Assembly: GCF_030151385.1 (NCBI RefSeq)
Contig: NZ_JASLDS010000045.1
Span: 62,001-126,000 of the forward strand
From: Soonwooa sp.
Lineage (GTDB): Bacteria > Bacteroidota > Bacteroidia > Flavobacteriales > Weeksellaceae
Direction of reading: 5' to 3'
Length of the DNA: 64,000 nt
Position 1 is the stretch's first letter, and every line of letters starts with the position of its first letter. Below are positions 43,755 through 50,838 of this stretch, piece by piece. Position numbers and translations under genes: made by a program. The notes below the pieces were generated by a model. That model made no database searches. It had not been told where the DNA came from and saw only the letters and a list, made by a program, of their open reading frames with translations.

Positions 43755-44447
43755 ATGAAAAAAACATTTTTATTCTTTATCCTTTTCCTATTCGGACAAA
43801 TTTTCGCCCAAAGTAATATCGATGGAATCGGTATTTTTAAAATCAACAAAACCAAAGTCGCAATTATTGATAGTCTTAAAAATGAAGATTATACATTACA
43901 GGTTTGCGATGTTCCACAAACTTGTAATTTTAGTAGCTACGCCTCCACATCATCCAAAAAAATTTTTGAACTCAAAAAACAAGATAAAATAGTTAGTAAT
44001 TATCCATTAATTGACAATGCACAGGTATTTATATTAAGTAAATACGATGTGGCAGATTTTACAATTAAACAAGTGAGATTGAAATTTTATAACGGAGTTC
44101 TTTATGAGATATATACAGATAATATTCTCCCATTGACGGATAAATTAAAATTAAAATATCAAAGTGTACCAAAGGTGGATGAAAAGGAAATCAAATGTTC
44201 CACGGTGTATGGCGAAATCAAACGAACAGAGGGGTCGTATATAACGGCTTTTCGGGATGATAATATTAACGCATATACTATTATGTATAAATTTCACGAT
44301 AGTAAATGTAAAGCCAATATACTTTCATTTTTTAGTATTTATGATAAAAAAACGAGTGAGGAGGTTCGTGTAAAAAGTGAAGTGATTGAGAAAGAAATCA
44401 AACAAAAACAAGATGTAAAGACGGCAGAAACTTTGAAAGGTCTTTAA
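43755..44447 (+). CDS. Secreted cargo protein of the element, 230 residues
   Basis: The protein has a strong signal peptide (MKKTFLFFILFLFGQIFAQ). The mature part starts SNIDGIGIFKINKTKVAII and has four cysteines (VCDVPQTCNF, KCSTVYGE, DSKCKAN) that may form disulfides. A helical, charged tail is VKSEVIEKEIKQKQDVK. Codon use is more AT-rich than in the replication genes of the element, closer to host secreted genes. No family is recognised. It is the first of two exported cargo products; the export suggests effects on the cell envelope or on the surroundings. Confidence 0.7.
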   Translation: MKKTFLFFILFLFGQIFAQSNIDGIGIFKINKTKVAIIDSLKNEDYTLQVCDVPQTCNFSSYASTSSKKIFELKKQDKIVSNYPLIDNAQVFILSKYDVADFTIKQVRLKFYNGVLYEIYTDNILPLTDKLKLKYQSVPKVDEKEIKCSTVYGEIKRTEGSYITAFRDDNINAYTIMYKFHDSKCKANILSFFSIYDKKTSEEVRVKSEVIEKEIKQKQDVKTAETLKGL

Positions 44448-44524
44448 GTTTACGGTTTTCCGTAAAAATATATCCTGCCAAATGTTTTAATTTGTAAAAA
44501 TTATATTCAATTGAAAAATAAACT

Positions 44525-45169
44525 ATGAAAACAAAAATTTATTTTATTGCAACTTTGATGGGTGTGTGTACTTCATCTTTTGCGCAAAAACTATCTGAAA
44601 TTGATACGCTTCAATACTCAAAAATGATTAGTAAAGAGGAGGGTAAAAACTTCAAAACAGGAATGGATATAAAACATTATATCGCATCCGACAAAAACAC
44701 TTACAAAGTAGGCGACACACTAATATTAGGCGCGCCTACAGGCGAGGGACATTCTGCGTTTAGTAAGAAAAGGCATTTTGAGTACTTGTTTTACGGAAAA
44801 CCTGCGGGAGTATTGTTGAAAGGTATGCGTTACATTGAGGAACAATACAAAGACTACAAGATAACGATTGAAAAAATCCAATTCAACAAAGGAAGTATGG
44901 GACTTGAAAATTATGTTTTCTTCTATGTCAAACCTTTACCAAATACCGATTTTACAGTTTTGGATAATTACATAACTGTTACGATGGTTGATAATGCAAT
45001 TACAAAAGGCGAAATTAAACCGTTACATAATACGAGACCATTAACTCGCGAGGAGGCTGTGGAATTATTGAAAAAGAAAAAAGAGGAGTTGGATTTGGAA
45101 ATTATTAACAAAGAGGAATTTGATAAATTCAAAGAGGAATTAACACCAATTATTAAAGGGGGCAAATAA
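44525..45169 (+). CDS. Secreted cargo protein with SHOCT-like tail, 214 residues
   Basis: A signal peptide (MKTKIYFIATLMGVCTSSFAQ) precedes a beta-rich domain (SDKNTYKVGDTLILGAPTG, HFEYLFYGKPAGVLLKGM, YKDYKITIEKIQF). The C-terminal part EAVELLKKKKEELDLEI, then INKEEFDKFKEEL, has the pattern of a SHOCT oligomerisation motif. It follows the other cargo gene by 77 bp, in which a short perfect stem (TTTACGG/CCGTAAA) lies. No function is known. It is the last gene before attR and has a terminator. Confidence 0.72.
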   Translation: MKTKIYFIATLMGVCTSSFAQKLSEIDTLQYSKMISKEEGKNFKTGMDIKHYIASDKNTYKVGDTLILGAPTGEGHSAFSKKRHFEYLFYGKPAGVLLKGMRYIEEQYKDYKITIEKIQFNKGSMGLENYVFFYVKPLPNTDFTVLDNYITVTMVDNAITKGEIKPLHNTRPLTREEAVELLKKKKEELDLEIINKEEFDKFKEELTPIIKGGK

Positions 45170-45192
45170 ATTCAGAAATATAACTTGTAAAA

Positions 45193-45217
45193 GTCCGACT
45201 GATGAGGTCGGATTTTT
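45193..45217 (+). terminator. Terminator of the cargo genes
   Basis: TCCGAC and GTCGGA form a stem with a 7-base loop, followed by TTTTTATTT, 24 bp after the last cargo gene. Confidence 0.7.
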
Positions 45218-45244
45218 ATTTCCAAATTGAAATTTAGGAACATT

Positions 45245-45251
45245 TTCGGGA
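45245..45251 (+). promoter_or_regulatory. Candidate integrase arm site near attR
   Basis: TTCGGGA, followed by CA as in the left copy at 38390. It is the only copy found near the right end. Confidence 0.35.
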
Positions 45252-45264
45252 CAAACGCTCCATT

Positions 45265-45304
45265 AAAAAGAATAAACCGCTGAAAATCAAACGATTAACA
45301 GCGG
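45265..45304 (-). terminator. Replacement terminator for the tRNA operon, carried by the element
   Basis: On the minus strand CCGCTG and CAGCGG pair around a 16-base AT-rich loop and are followed by TTTATTCTTTTT. It lies 8 bp from the tRNA-Leu end, inside the element, where it can end the tRNA transcript that lost its own terminator. Confidence 0.6.
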
Positions 45305-45308
45305 CTTA

Positions 45309-45323
45309 ATGTACCCCAGACGG
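45309..45323. repeat. Right attachment site (attR core) in the tRNA-Leu 3' end
   Basis: ATGTACCCCAGACGG, identical to 38255-38269. Twelve bases of it belong to the tRNA-Leu gene, so the insertion kept the tRNA intact. Confidence 0.85.
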
Positions 45324-45395
45324 GACTTGAACCCGTACGCCAAAAGAGGCACAGGATTTTAAGTCCTGCGTGTCTACCAGTTCCACCACCAGGGC
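45312..45395 (-). tRNA. tRNA-Leu(UAA)
   Basis: The gene is 84 nt with an acceptor stem GCCCTGG/CTGGGGT, the anticodon loop CTTAAAA (anticodon TAA), a long variable arm as in class II tRNAs, and the T-arm GGGTTCAAGTCCC. CCA is not encoded. Its 3' end is the integration site of the neighbouring element. It is the last of three tRNA genes read on the minus strand. Confidence 0.95.
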
Positions 45396-45403
45396 ATGGT
45401 GTG

Positions 45404-45476
45404 AGCGAAAAACGGGATTCGAACCCGCGACCCCAACCTTGGCAAGGTTGTGCTCTACCAGCTGAGCTATTTTCGC
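45404..45476 (-). tRNA. tRNA-Gly(GCC)
   Basis: The gene is 73 nt with acceptor stem GCGAAAA/TTTTCGC, D-arm GCTCAGCTGGTAGAGC, anticodon loop TTGCCAA and T-arm GGGTTCGAATCCC. It lies 8 bp from the tRNA-Leu(UAA) gene. Confidence 0.95.
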
Positions 45477-45480
45477 ATAG

Positions 45481-45562
45481 TGCGGATGAAGGGACTCGAA
45501 CCCCCACGCCGTGAAGCACCAGATCCTAAGTCTGGCGTGGCTACCAATTACACCACATCCGC
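45481..45562 (-). tRNA. tRNA-Leu(UAG)
   Basis: The gene is 82 nt with acceptor stem GCGGATG/CATCCGC, anticodon loop CTTAGGA (anticodon TAG), a long variable arm and T-arm GGGTTCGAGTCCC. It is the first gene of the tRNA operon. Confidence 0.95.
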
Positions 45563-45600
45563 TTTATTTAAAGAACTTCTTACCTGTTGTTTTGTGGTTG

Positions 45601-45633
45601 CAAATATAGAACCTTTTTACTTTACCAACCAAA
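45601..45633 (-). promoter_or_regulatory. Promoter of the tRNA operon
   Basis: On the minus strand TATATTTG (45608-45601) is an exact -7 box. TTTGG (45633-45629) lies 20 bp upstream as -33. The first tRNA begins about 38 bp downstream of the -7 box. Confidence 0.6.
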
Positions 45634-45740
45634 TATTTTTTAAAACTTTTTTATATTTTTTTTCCACCTCTTTTTTAGACCCAAAAATTTTTAATCTATT
45701 TTCGTTTTTATTACCTTTACCCACATAAATTTATTTTAAC

Positions 45741-46115
45741 ATGGAGTTACAAGGCACGATTAAAAAGCTTTCTGATTTACAGACATTTGCAAGTGGTTTT
45801 CAGAAAAAAGAAATGGTATTATTAACTGAGGAGCAGTATCCACAGCCAATTAACATCGAATTTCTTTCTGAAAAAGTAGATTTGCTTAATGCCTACAATG
45901 TTGGTGACAAAGTGAAAGTTTCTATCAACATTCGTGGTCGTGAGTGGACTTCACCACAAGGAGAGGTTAAATATTTTAACTCTATCAATGGTTGGAGACT
46001 CGAGAAAATGGAAGAAGGAAGTGCTAACGAACCAACTGCCGCATCTGGTGCGCCAAGTAGCACTGCGCAAAACACAAATGTTTTCGAAGATGAAGAAGAT
46101 GATCTTCCTTTCTAA
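45741..46115 (+). CDS. DUF3127 domain protein
   Basis: The 124-residue protein starts MELQGTIKKLSDLQTFASGF and has QKKEMVLLTEEQYPQPINIEFL, VGDKVKVSINIRGREW and VKYFNSINGWRLEKME, the full DUF3127 domain (OB-like fold, SSB-related). The tail is acidic (VFEDEEDDLPF), as in single-strand DNA-binding proteins. A role in ssDNA binding is possible but unproven. It stands alone behind the tRNA promoter region and before aat. Confidence 0.9.
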   Translation: MELQGTIKKLSDLQTFASGFQKKEMVLLTEEQYPQPINIEFLSEKVDLLNAYNVGDKVKVSINIRGREWTSPQGEVKYFNSINGWRLEKMEEGSANEPTAASGAPSSTAQNTNVFEDEEDDLPF

Positions 46116-46138
46116 ACCATAAGAAAACAATAAAAATA

Positions 46139-46168
46139 AATCCTGCTTATTAGTGGGATTTTTTTATC
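46139..46168 (+). terminator. Weak rho-independent terminator
   Basis: AATCCTGC and GTGGGATT pair with two wobble positions, followed by seven T. It ends only 3 bp before the aat start. Confidence 0.55.
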
Positions 46169-46171
46169 CCA

Positions 46172-46822
46172 ATGATCAGACTAGACCCCAACGATATAAC
46201 ATTTCCGGATCCTATGATGTACGATCCCGACCAAGGCATTATGGCGATTGGCGGCGATCTACGTCCAGAACGATTGTGTTTCGCTTACGAATTGGGAATT
46301 TTTCCTTGGTACAATGAAGACACAGATATATTATGGTGGTGTCCAGATCCGAGATTTGTTTTGTTTCCTAAAGAAGTAAAAATTTCGAAGTCGATGTCAA
46401 AGATCCTGAACCGAAATGTTTTTAGTTTTAGCGAAAATAAAAACTTCGAAGCGGTCATTAGAGCTTGCCAAACGACTTACAGACCAGACCAAGATGGCAC
46501 TTGGCTCAATGATAGTCTTTTGAATTCTCTTGTTGAACTCCACAAAAAAGGCATCGCCCACAGCATTGAAGTTTGGCAAAACGAAGAATTGGTTGGTGGA
46601 TTTTATGGCATTAAAATCGGTCGTGTCTTTTGCGGCGAAAGTATGTTCTCGAAAGTTAGCAACGCTTCCAAGGCTGGTTTTATTAATTTTTGCCAGTCCC
46701 ATACGGAAGATTTTGATGTTATCGATTGCCAAGTTCACAGCGAACATCTGGAAAGTTTGGGAGCCAAAATGATTTCAAAAAGAGAGTATTTAACAATTCT
46801 ATACCAATCGTCAAATGTCTAA
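46172..46822 (+). CDS. aat: Leucyl/phenylalanyl-tRNA-protein transferase
   Basis: Aat adds Leu or Phe to N-terminal basic residues and so marks proteins for ClpAP (N-end rule). The 216-residue length is normal. The signature blocks IMAIGGDLRPERL, FPWYNEDTDILWWCPDPRFVLFP, CQTTYRPDQDGTWLNDSL, GIAHSIEVWQNEELVGG and GESMFSKVSNASKAG are all visible. It is cytoplasmic. The stop overlaps the next gene by 8 bp. Confidence 0.95.
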   Translation: MIRLDPNDITFPDPMMYDPDQGIMAIGGDLRPERLCFAYELGIFPWYNEDTDILWWCPDPRFVLFPKEVKISKSMSKILNRNVFSFSENKNFEAVIRACQTTYRPDQDGTWLNDSLLNSLVELHKKGIAHSIEVWQNEELVGGFYGIKIGRVFCGESMFSKVSNASKAGFINFCQSHTEDFDVIDCQVHSEHLESLGAKMISKREYLTILYQSSNV

Positions 46823-47711
46823 CGAAAAGCTAAAATGGATTCTCCTCATTGTTTTGTCACTAATTTGGGGATCTTCATTTATTTTAATAAAAAAATCTCT
46901 AATCTACTTTACACCTTATCAAGTTGGCGGCTTGCGCGTTTTGATTTCAGGTTTAGTTTTGCTACCATTAGCGATTAAAGAAATCAAAAAATTTCCAAAA
47001 GAACACCTGAAATGGTTAATCTTGGCAGCTTTATGCGGCAACTTTTTCCCGATGTTTCTATTTCCCTTGGCGGAAGAACATGTAAGTAGTAGTATTGCAG
47101 GAATCATCAACTCTATGATGCCTATTTTCGTGATTATTATCGGCAGTTTGGCTTGGGGAATTGCAACAACCAAAACACAACTTTACGGAATCCTGATAAG
47201 CTTTACAGGCGCATGCATCTTAGCGTTTGGAAATTTAAACTTTGGCGAATTTAAGCTCTACCCTATCCTTTTGCTTCTTTTAGCAACATTGATGTATGCT
47301 GTGAGCACAACTACTGTAAAAGCAAAACTTCATCATATCGAACCCAAAATACTTTCGGCATTTGTATTTTCGATTGTATTGTTACTGCCGTCATTTTTAA
47401 CTTTAATCTTCTCTGGTTTTTTCACAAAACTAAATTCTGGTGCTGAAATCCCTTGGAGCGGTTTTTTGTACGTTGGAACTCTTTCGATTTTCGGAACTGG
47501 ATTAGCGATGATGATTAACTATAAACTCTTACATATTTCAAATCCGTTATTCGCATCAACCACAACATTAATAATGCCAATTGTGGCGGTTATTTGGGGT
47601 TTACTAGATGGCGAGCGTTTGACTTGGATACAATATGGTGGCGCGGTATTAATATTAGCAGGTTTAATATTTTTACGAAGCAAACCCACAAAAAAAATCA
47701 TCTCGGATTGA
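46815..47711 (+). CDS. EamA/DMT-family transporter
   Basis: The 298-residue membrane protein has ten predicted helices in two EamA repeats. The first opens with WILLIVLSLIWGSSFILIKKSL and has the Pro/Gly motif PYQVGGLRVLISG; the second has LPILLLLLATLMYAVS-like sequence and ILAGLIFLRSKPTKK at the end. DMT transporters export or import small metabolites such as amino acids; the substrate is unknown. It overlaps aat by 8 bp. Confidence 0.88.
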   Translation: MSNEKLKWILLIVLSLIWGSSFILIKKSLIYFTPYQVGGLRVLISGLVLLPLAIKEIKKFPKEHLKWLILAALCGNFFPMFLFPLAEEHVSSSIAGIINSMMPIFVIIIGSLAWGIATTKTQLYGILISFTGACILAFGNLNFGEFKLYPILLLLLATLMYAVSTTTVKAKLHHIEPKILSAFVFSIVLLLPSFLTLIFSGFFTKLNSGAEIPWSGFLYVGTLSIFGTGLAMMINYKLLHISNPLFASTTTLIMPIVAVIWGLLDGERLTWIQYGGAVLILAGLIFLRSKPTKKIISD

Positions 47712-47722
47712 GATGATTTTTT
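47696..47722 (+). terminator. Terminator overlapping the EamA stop codon
   Basis: AATCATCT and AGATGATT form an 8-bp stem with a 7-base loop and a T-run. The TGA of the gene lies in the 3' arm. Confidence 0.85.
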
Positions 47723-47762
47723 GTTTCGAATAAGATTTTATTGCTAAAACTAAGTCTTAGTT

Positions 47763-49133
47763 TTATTTCTTTTTGGTTTTCACTTTTTTAACCGCTTCTT
47801 TTATGAATGGATATTTTTGTCCCATATCTTCAGAGATTTCAGGATCCATTTCTAAAGCTTGTTTCAGTGCTTCATTGCCTTCTTTAACCAAATTAAGATG
47901 GAAATAGCAATTGCTTTTTTGATAATGCAATTCTGCGCGGTTATGCAACTGAATTGCTTTTTCTAAAACTGCTAAAGCATCTTCGTACTCGCCAATCAAC
48001 ATCAAAACTTCAGAATACGCATACCAATTATAAAATCTAGATGGTTCTACAGAAATCAACTTTTTAAAACAAGCCAAACTCTCTTCAAACTTACCAGATT
48101 CAATATAAAGGAAAGCCAAACGTTTTTGATATTCGATGTTATTCTCGTTTAATAAAACACTTTCTTTAGCAAAGTGCAAAGCTTCTTTTAACTTGCCCAT
48201 ATCCTCGTAGATATATGACTGCTCCATCATCGACAAATAAAACTGTGGATCTTCTATCAATGATTTTTGAAAATAAGCCAAAGCCTGAATCGGCATTTTG
48301 TTTTCTTTGTAACAAAGTCCAATTTTATAAAATGTGAAAGCCTTCGTATACTCCAGTTCCAACATTTCTTCATAAACTTCGATTGCGCGTGCCCAATCTC
48401 CCAAAGCCTCATAACAAGCGGCTTTGTTAGCATAGACACCAACCGAATTTGGATTAATCGCTAAAAGATAATCAAAACCTTTGATGGCTTCTAGGTAATT
48501 CTTTTTGTTAAAATGCAATTGCCCATACTCAAACCAAGCCATTTCCGAAAACGGATACTTGTCCAAATATTGGTTGATAAACCCTAAAGCTTCTTGGAAG
48601 CGATTAAGCTTCGTATAGCAAGCCATCGCATTTTCCAAAGAATATTCGTCTTGAGGATCGTATTGCAAAGCTTTAGAATAATGTTTCAAAGCATTGAAAG
48701 GATCATCTAGATTAACATATTCGTCAGCGATAAAGTTGTGCAAGAAGTTTTCTTCTTCTTCCAACTCCAAAGCTTTTTCGCAATATTCTATAGAGCGTTT
48801 TGGATTCCCAAGATTAGAATAATATTTAGCACAACATACCAAAAAGTCTGTCATTTCCATACAAGATGGCTTTAACTCGTCGATAAGTTCTTTAGCCTTT
48901 GTATAACGCTCTAACTCAAGGAAAACCTCTAGTTGTTTTGTTTTTAATTCGATTGAAGTTGGATGGAGTTTCAACGCATATTTTGTTGCCAATTCTGCAT
49001 AAGAAATGTCGCCAAGTTCCAAATAATAAATAATGATATCCTCGTATTCTTCGGTGTCGAAGTAAAGTTCTTCATTATTTTCAATCATGTCTTCGAACTT
49101 TCTAGCAAGTTCGTTTTCAAAAAATTCTTCCAA
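47763..49133 (-). CDS. Tetratricopeptide-repeat protein, 456 residues
   Basis: There is no signal peptide. From about residue 30 to 440 the protein is a solenoid of about twelve TPR units, for example FLVCCAKYYSNLGNPKRSIE, YSLENAMACYTKLNRFQEAL, VGVYANKAACYEALGDWARAI and FYKIGLCYKENKMPIQALAY. The C-terminus is Lys-rich (KKVKTKKK). It is a cytoplasmic scaffold type of protein common in Bacteroidota; the partner is unknown. It lies 91 bp downstream of glmM on the same strand, with an inverted repeat in the gap. Confidence 0.85.
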   Translation of the reverse strand: MEEFFENELARKFEDMIENNEELYFDTEEYEDIIIYYLELGDISYAELATKYALKLHPTSIELKTKQLEVFLELERYTKAKELIDELKPSCMEMTDFLVCCAKYYSNLGNPKRSIEYCEKALELEEEENFLHNFIADEYVNLDDPFNALKHYSKALQYDPQDEYSLENAMACYTKLNRFQEALGFINQYLDKYPFSEMAWFEYGQLHFNKKNYLEAIKGFDYLLAINPNSVGVYANKAACYEALGDWARAIEVYEEMLELEYTKAFTFYKIGLCYKENKMPIQALAYFQKSLIEDPQFYLSMMEQSYIYEDMGKLKEALHFAKESVLLNENNIEYQKRLAFLYIESGKFEESLACFKKLISVEPSRFYNWYAYSEVLMLIGEYEDALAVLEKAIQLHNRAELHYQKSNCYFHLNLVKEGNEALKQALEMDPEISEDMGQKYPFIKEAVKKVKTKKK

Positions 49134-49149
49134 TATATTTATAAACGTA

Positions 49150-49187
49150 CTATCGAACTGAGAAAAAAGCTTTACAAACTTCGATAG
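49150..49187. promoter_or_regulatory. Inverted repeat between glmM and the TPR gene
   Basis: CTATCGAA (49150-49157) and TTCGATAG (49180-49187) are perfect 8-bp complements with a 22-base spacer. It could be an operator or a weak terminator of glmM; no good T-run follows. Confidence 0.35.
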
Positions 49188-49224
49188 ACTTTAATTAATG
49201 ATATTTAAATTTAATAAAAAAATA

Positions 49225-50607
49225 TTAAATCAAACTTTTAATTTTGGCGATGATATCATCACCTAATTTGTCAGCTTCTTCTTGCGATTTAGCTTCTGTA
49301 TAAATTCTGATAATTGGCTCTGTGTTTGACTTTCTAAGGTGAACCCAGTTTTCAGCAAAATCTATTTTAACACCATCAACCGTCGAAACCTCTTCATTTT
49401 GATACTCTTTTTGCATTTTAGTTAAAAGCTCATCAACATTAATTTCTGGTGTCAATTCGATTTTCTTTTTACCCATAAAATATGCTGGATAAGTTGCTCT
49501 AAGCTCAGAAACCGTTTTGTTCTCTTTTGCTAAATGTGTTAAAAACAAGGCAACACCAACTAAAGAATCTCTTCCGTAATGTAAATCTGGATAGATAATT
49601 CCGCCATTACCTTCGCCACCGATAACCGCATCTTTTTCCTTCATTAAGTTAACCACGTTAACCTCTCCCACTGCACTTGCAAAATATTCTGAACCGTGAC
49701 TTTTCGCCACATCACGAAGCGCTCTACTCGATGACAAGTTAGAAATCGCTGCGCCTTTTTTATGTTTTAAAAGATAATCTGCAACAGCAACCAAGGTATA
49801 TTCTTCACCGAACATTTCGCCTTTTTCGTCGATTAAAGCCAATCTGTCAACATCTGGATCAACGACAACACCAACATCGGCTTTTTCTTTAATCATCAAT
49901 TCGCAAATATCACCAAGATGTTCCTTCAAAGGTTCTGGATTGTGTGGAAAGTGACCATTTGGCTCGCAATAAAGTTTTACAACTTCACAACCAAGCTTTT
50001 CTAATAACATTGGAATTGCTAAACCTCCAGTAGAATTAACAGCATCCAAAACAACTTTGAAATGCTTAGCTTTAATCGCTTCTGCATCAACCATTGGCAA
50101 ATCCAAAATCTTATGAATATGAATATCGAACGCCTCTGTGTTTACTTCGTAATTTCCCAAATCATCAACTTCAGCATAATTGAAATCTTCATTTTCGGCA
50201 AGTTCTAAAACTTTTGAACCTTCCTCAGCATTGATGAATTCTCCTTTTTCGTTAAGAAGTTTTAGCGCATTCCATTGTTTAGGATTGTGAGAAGCCGTTA
50301 AGATAATTCCGCCATCCGCGTTTAATTCTGGCACCATTACTTCAACCGTCGGCGTTGTTGACAAGCCTAAGTCGACAACATCAATACCCAAACCCTGCAA
50401 TGTCGCTGTTACCAAAGACGACAACATCTGCCCAGAAATACGAGCATCACGACCAATGACAAGTTTTAGATTTTTTTTGCTTTTAGTGTTTTGAAGCCAA
50501 GTTCCGAATGCCGAAGCAAACTTTACGATATCCAAAGGCGTCAAGTTATCATTGACTTGTCCACCAATTGTTCCACGAATACCAGAAATACTTTTTATTA
50601 ATGACAT
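49225..50607 (-). CDS. glmM: Phosphoglucosamine mutase
   Basis: With the ATG at 50607 (MSLIKSISGIRGTIGG) the protein has 460 residues. Upstream codons to 50646 have no homologous look and are left out. GlmM converts GlcN-6-P to GlcN-1-P for UDP-GlcNAc and peptidoglycan synthesis. Visible motifs are the phosphoserine loop ILTASHNPKQWNAL, the metal-binding VVDPDVDRLALID, GGEGNGGIIYPDLHYGRDS and the phosphate-binding LRKSNTEPIIRIYTEA. It is of the Bacteroidota type, close to archaeal-like phosphomannomutases. It is cytoplasmic and essential in relatives. Confidence 0.93.
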   Translation of the reverse strand: MSLIKSISGIRGTIGGQVNDNLTPLDIVKFASAFGTWLQNTKSKKNLKLVIGRDARISGQMLSSLVTATLQGLGIDVVDLGLSTTPTVEVMVPELNADGGIILTASHNPKQWNALKLLNEKGEFINAEEGSKVLELAENEDFNYAEVDDLGNYEVNTEAFDIHIHKILDLPMVDAEAIKAKHFKVVLDAVNSTGGLAIPMLLEKLGCEVVKLYCEPNGHFPHNPEPLKEHLGDICELMIKEKADVGVVVDPDVDRLALIDEKGEMFGEEYTLVAVADYLLKHKKGAAISNLSSSRALRDVAKSHGSEYFASAVGEVNVVNLMKEKDAVIGGEGNGGIIYPDLHYGRDSLVGVALFLTHLAKENKTVSELRATYPAYFMGKKKIELTPEINVDELLTKMQKEYQNEEVSTVDGVKIDFAENWVHLRKSNTEPIIRIYTEAKSQEEADKLGDDIIAKIKSLI

Positions 50608-50679
50608 GCTATATTTTAGATTTAAAATTATTGCAAAATTACGCAAAAAAGATTTCTTAAACTTTAAGAATATATTATG

Positions 50680-50820
50680 TTAAGAGCATCCGCAATTGGT
50701 ATCGCAGCCACCACCTTTTTTAGATTTTCGGAAAGAGTTTCTCAGATTTCTGAAAAGTGCATAACCTAGTGCTAAAACCAAAACAGCAATCACAATATAC
50801 TGAAATACAATAGAGTCCAT
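50680..50820 (-). CDS. FeoB-associated Cys-rich membrane protein, 46 residues
   Basis: The short frame reads MDSIVFQYIVIAVLVLALGY, one membrane helix, then basic residues and the Cys tail KKGGGCDTNCGCS. This is the typical small FeoB partner of Bacteroidota (functionally similar to FeoC). It follows feoB by 18 bp on the same strand and is the last gene of the feo operon. It is too short to be found by simple length cut-offs. Confidence 0.88.
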   Translation of the reverse strand: MDSIVFQYIVIAVLVLALGYALFRNLRNSFRKSKKGGGCDTNCGCS

Positions 50821-50838
50821 TTTGTTTATTTTTAAAAG

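Larger units (their letters stand above)
38255..45323. mobile_element. Integrated tRNA-Leu element, candidate phage satellite (about 7.05 kb)
   Basis: The element is bounded by a perfect 15-bp direct repeat derived from the tRNA-Leu(UAA) 3' end. All nine genes point the same way: tyrosine integrase, 309-residue unknown, excisionase-like HTH, putative Rep, 205-residue unknown, terminase-small-subunit-like protein, 82-residue unknown, and two secreted cargo proteins. Genes from 38440 to 43392 use CCC, GCG, GCC and CGC codons more often than the flanking host genes, a sign of foreign origin. There is no relaxase, large terminase, portal, capsid or tail gene. The set fits a phage-inducible-island-like satellite best; an integrated rolling-circle plasmid or ssDNA-phage relative cannot be excluded. 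Confidence 0.8.

Noticed and set aside
44449..44466. Stem TTTACGG/CCGTAAA as a terminator between the two cargo genes
   Set aside because: No T-run follows on the plus strand; it may be a small RNA structure, but termination is not supported.
38440..45169. Integrative conjugative element
   Set aside because: There is no relaxase, coupling protein or type IV secretion gene, and the size is too small.
38440..45169. Complete prophage or filamentous prophage
   Set aside because: There is no capsid, portal, tail, large terminase, coat or Zot-like gene.
45295..45728. Open frames across the tRNA genes on both strands (for example MKGLEPPRREAPDPKSGVA and AGRAQPCQGWGRGFESR types)
   Set aside because: These are well-known artefacts produced by translating tRNA genes; the tRNA structures explain the sequence fully.
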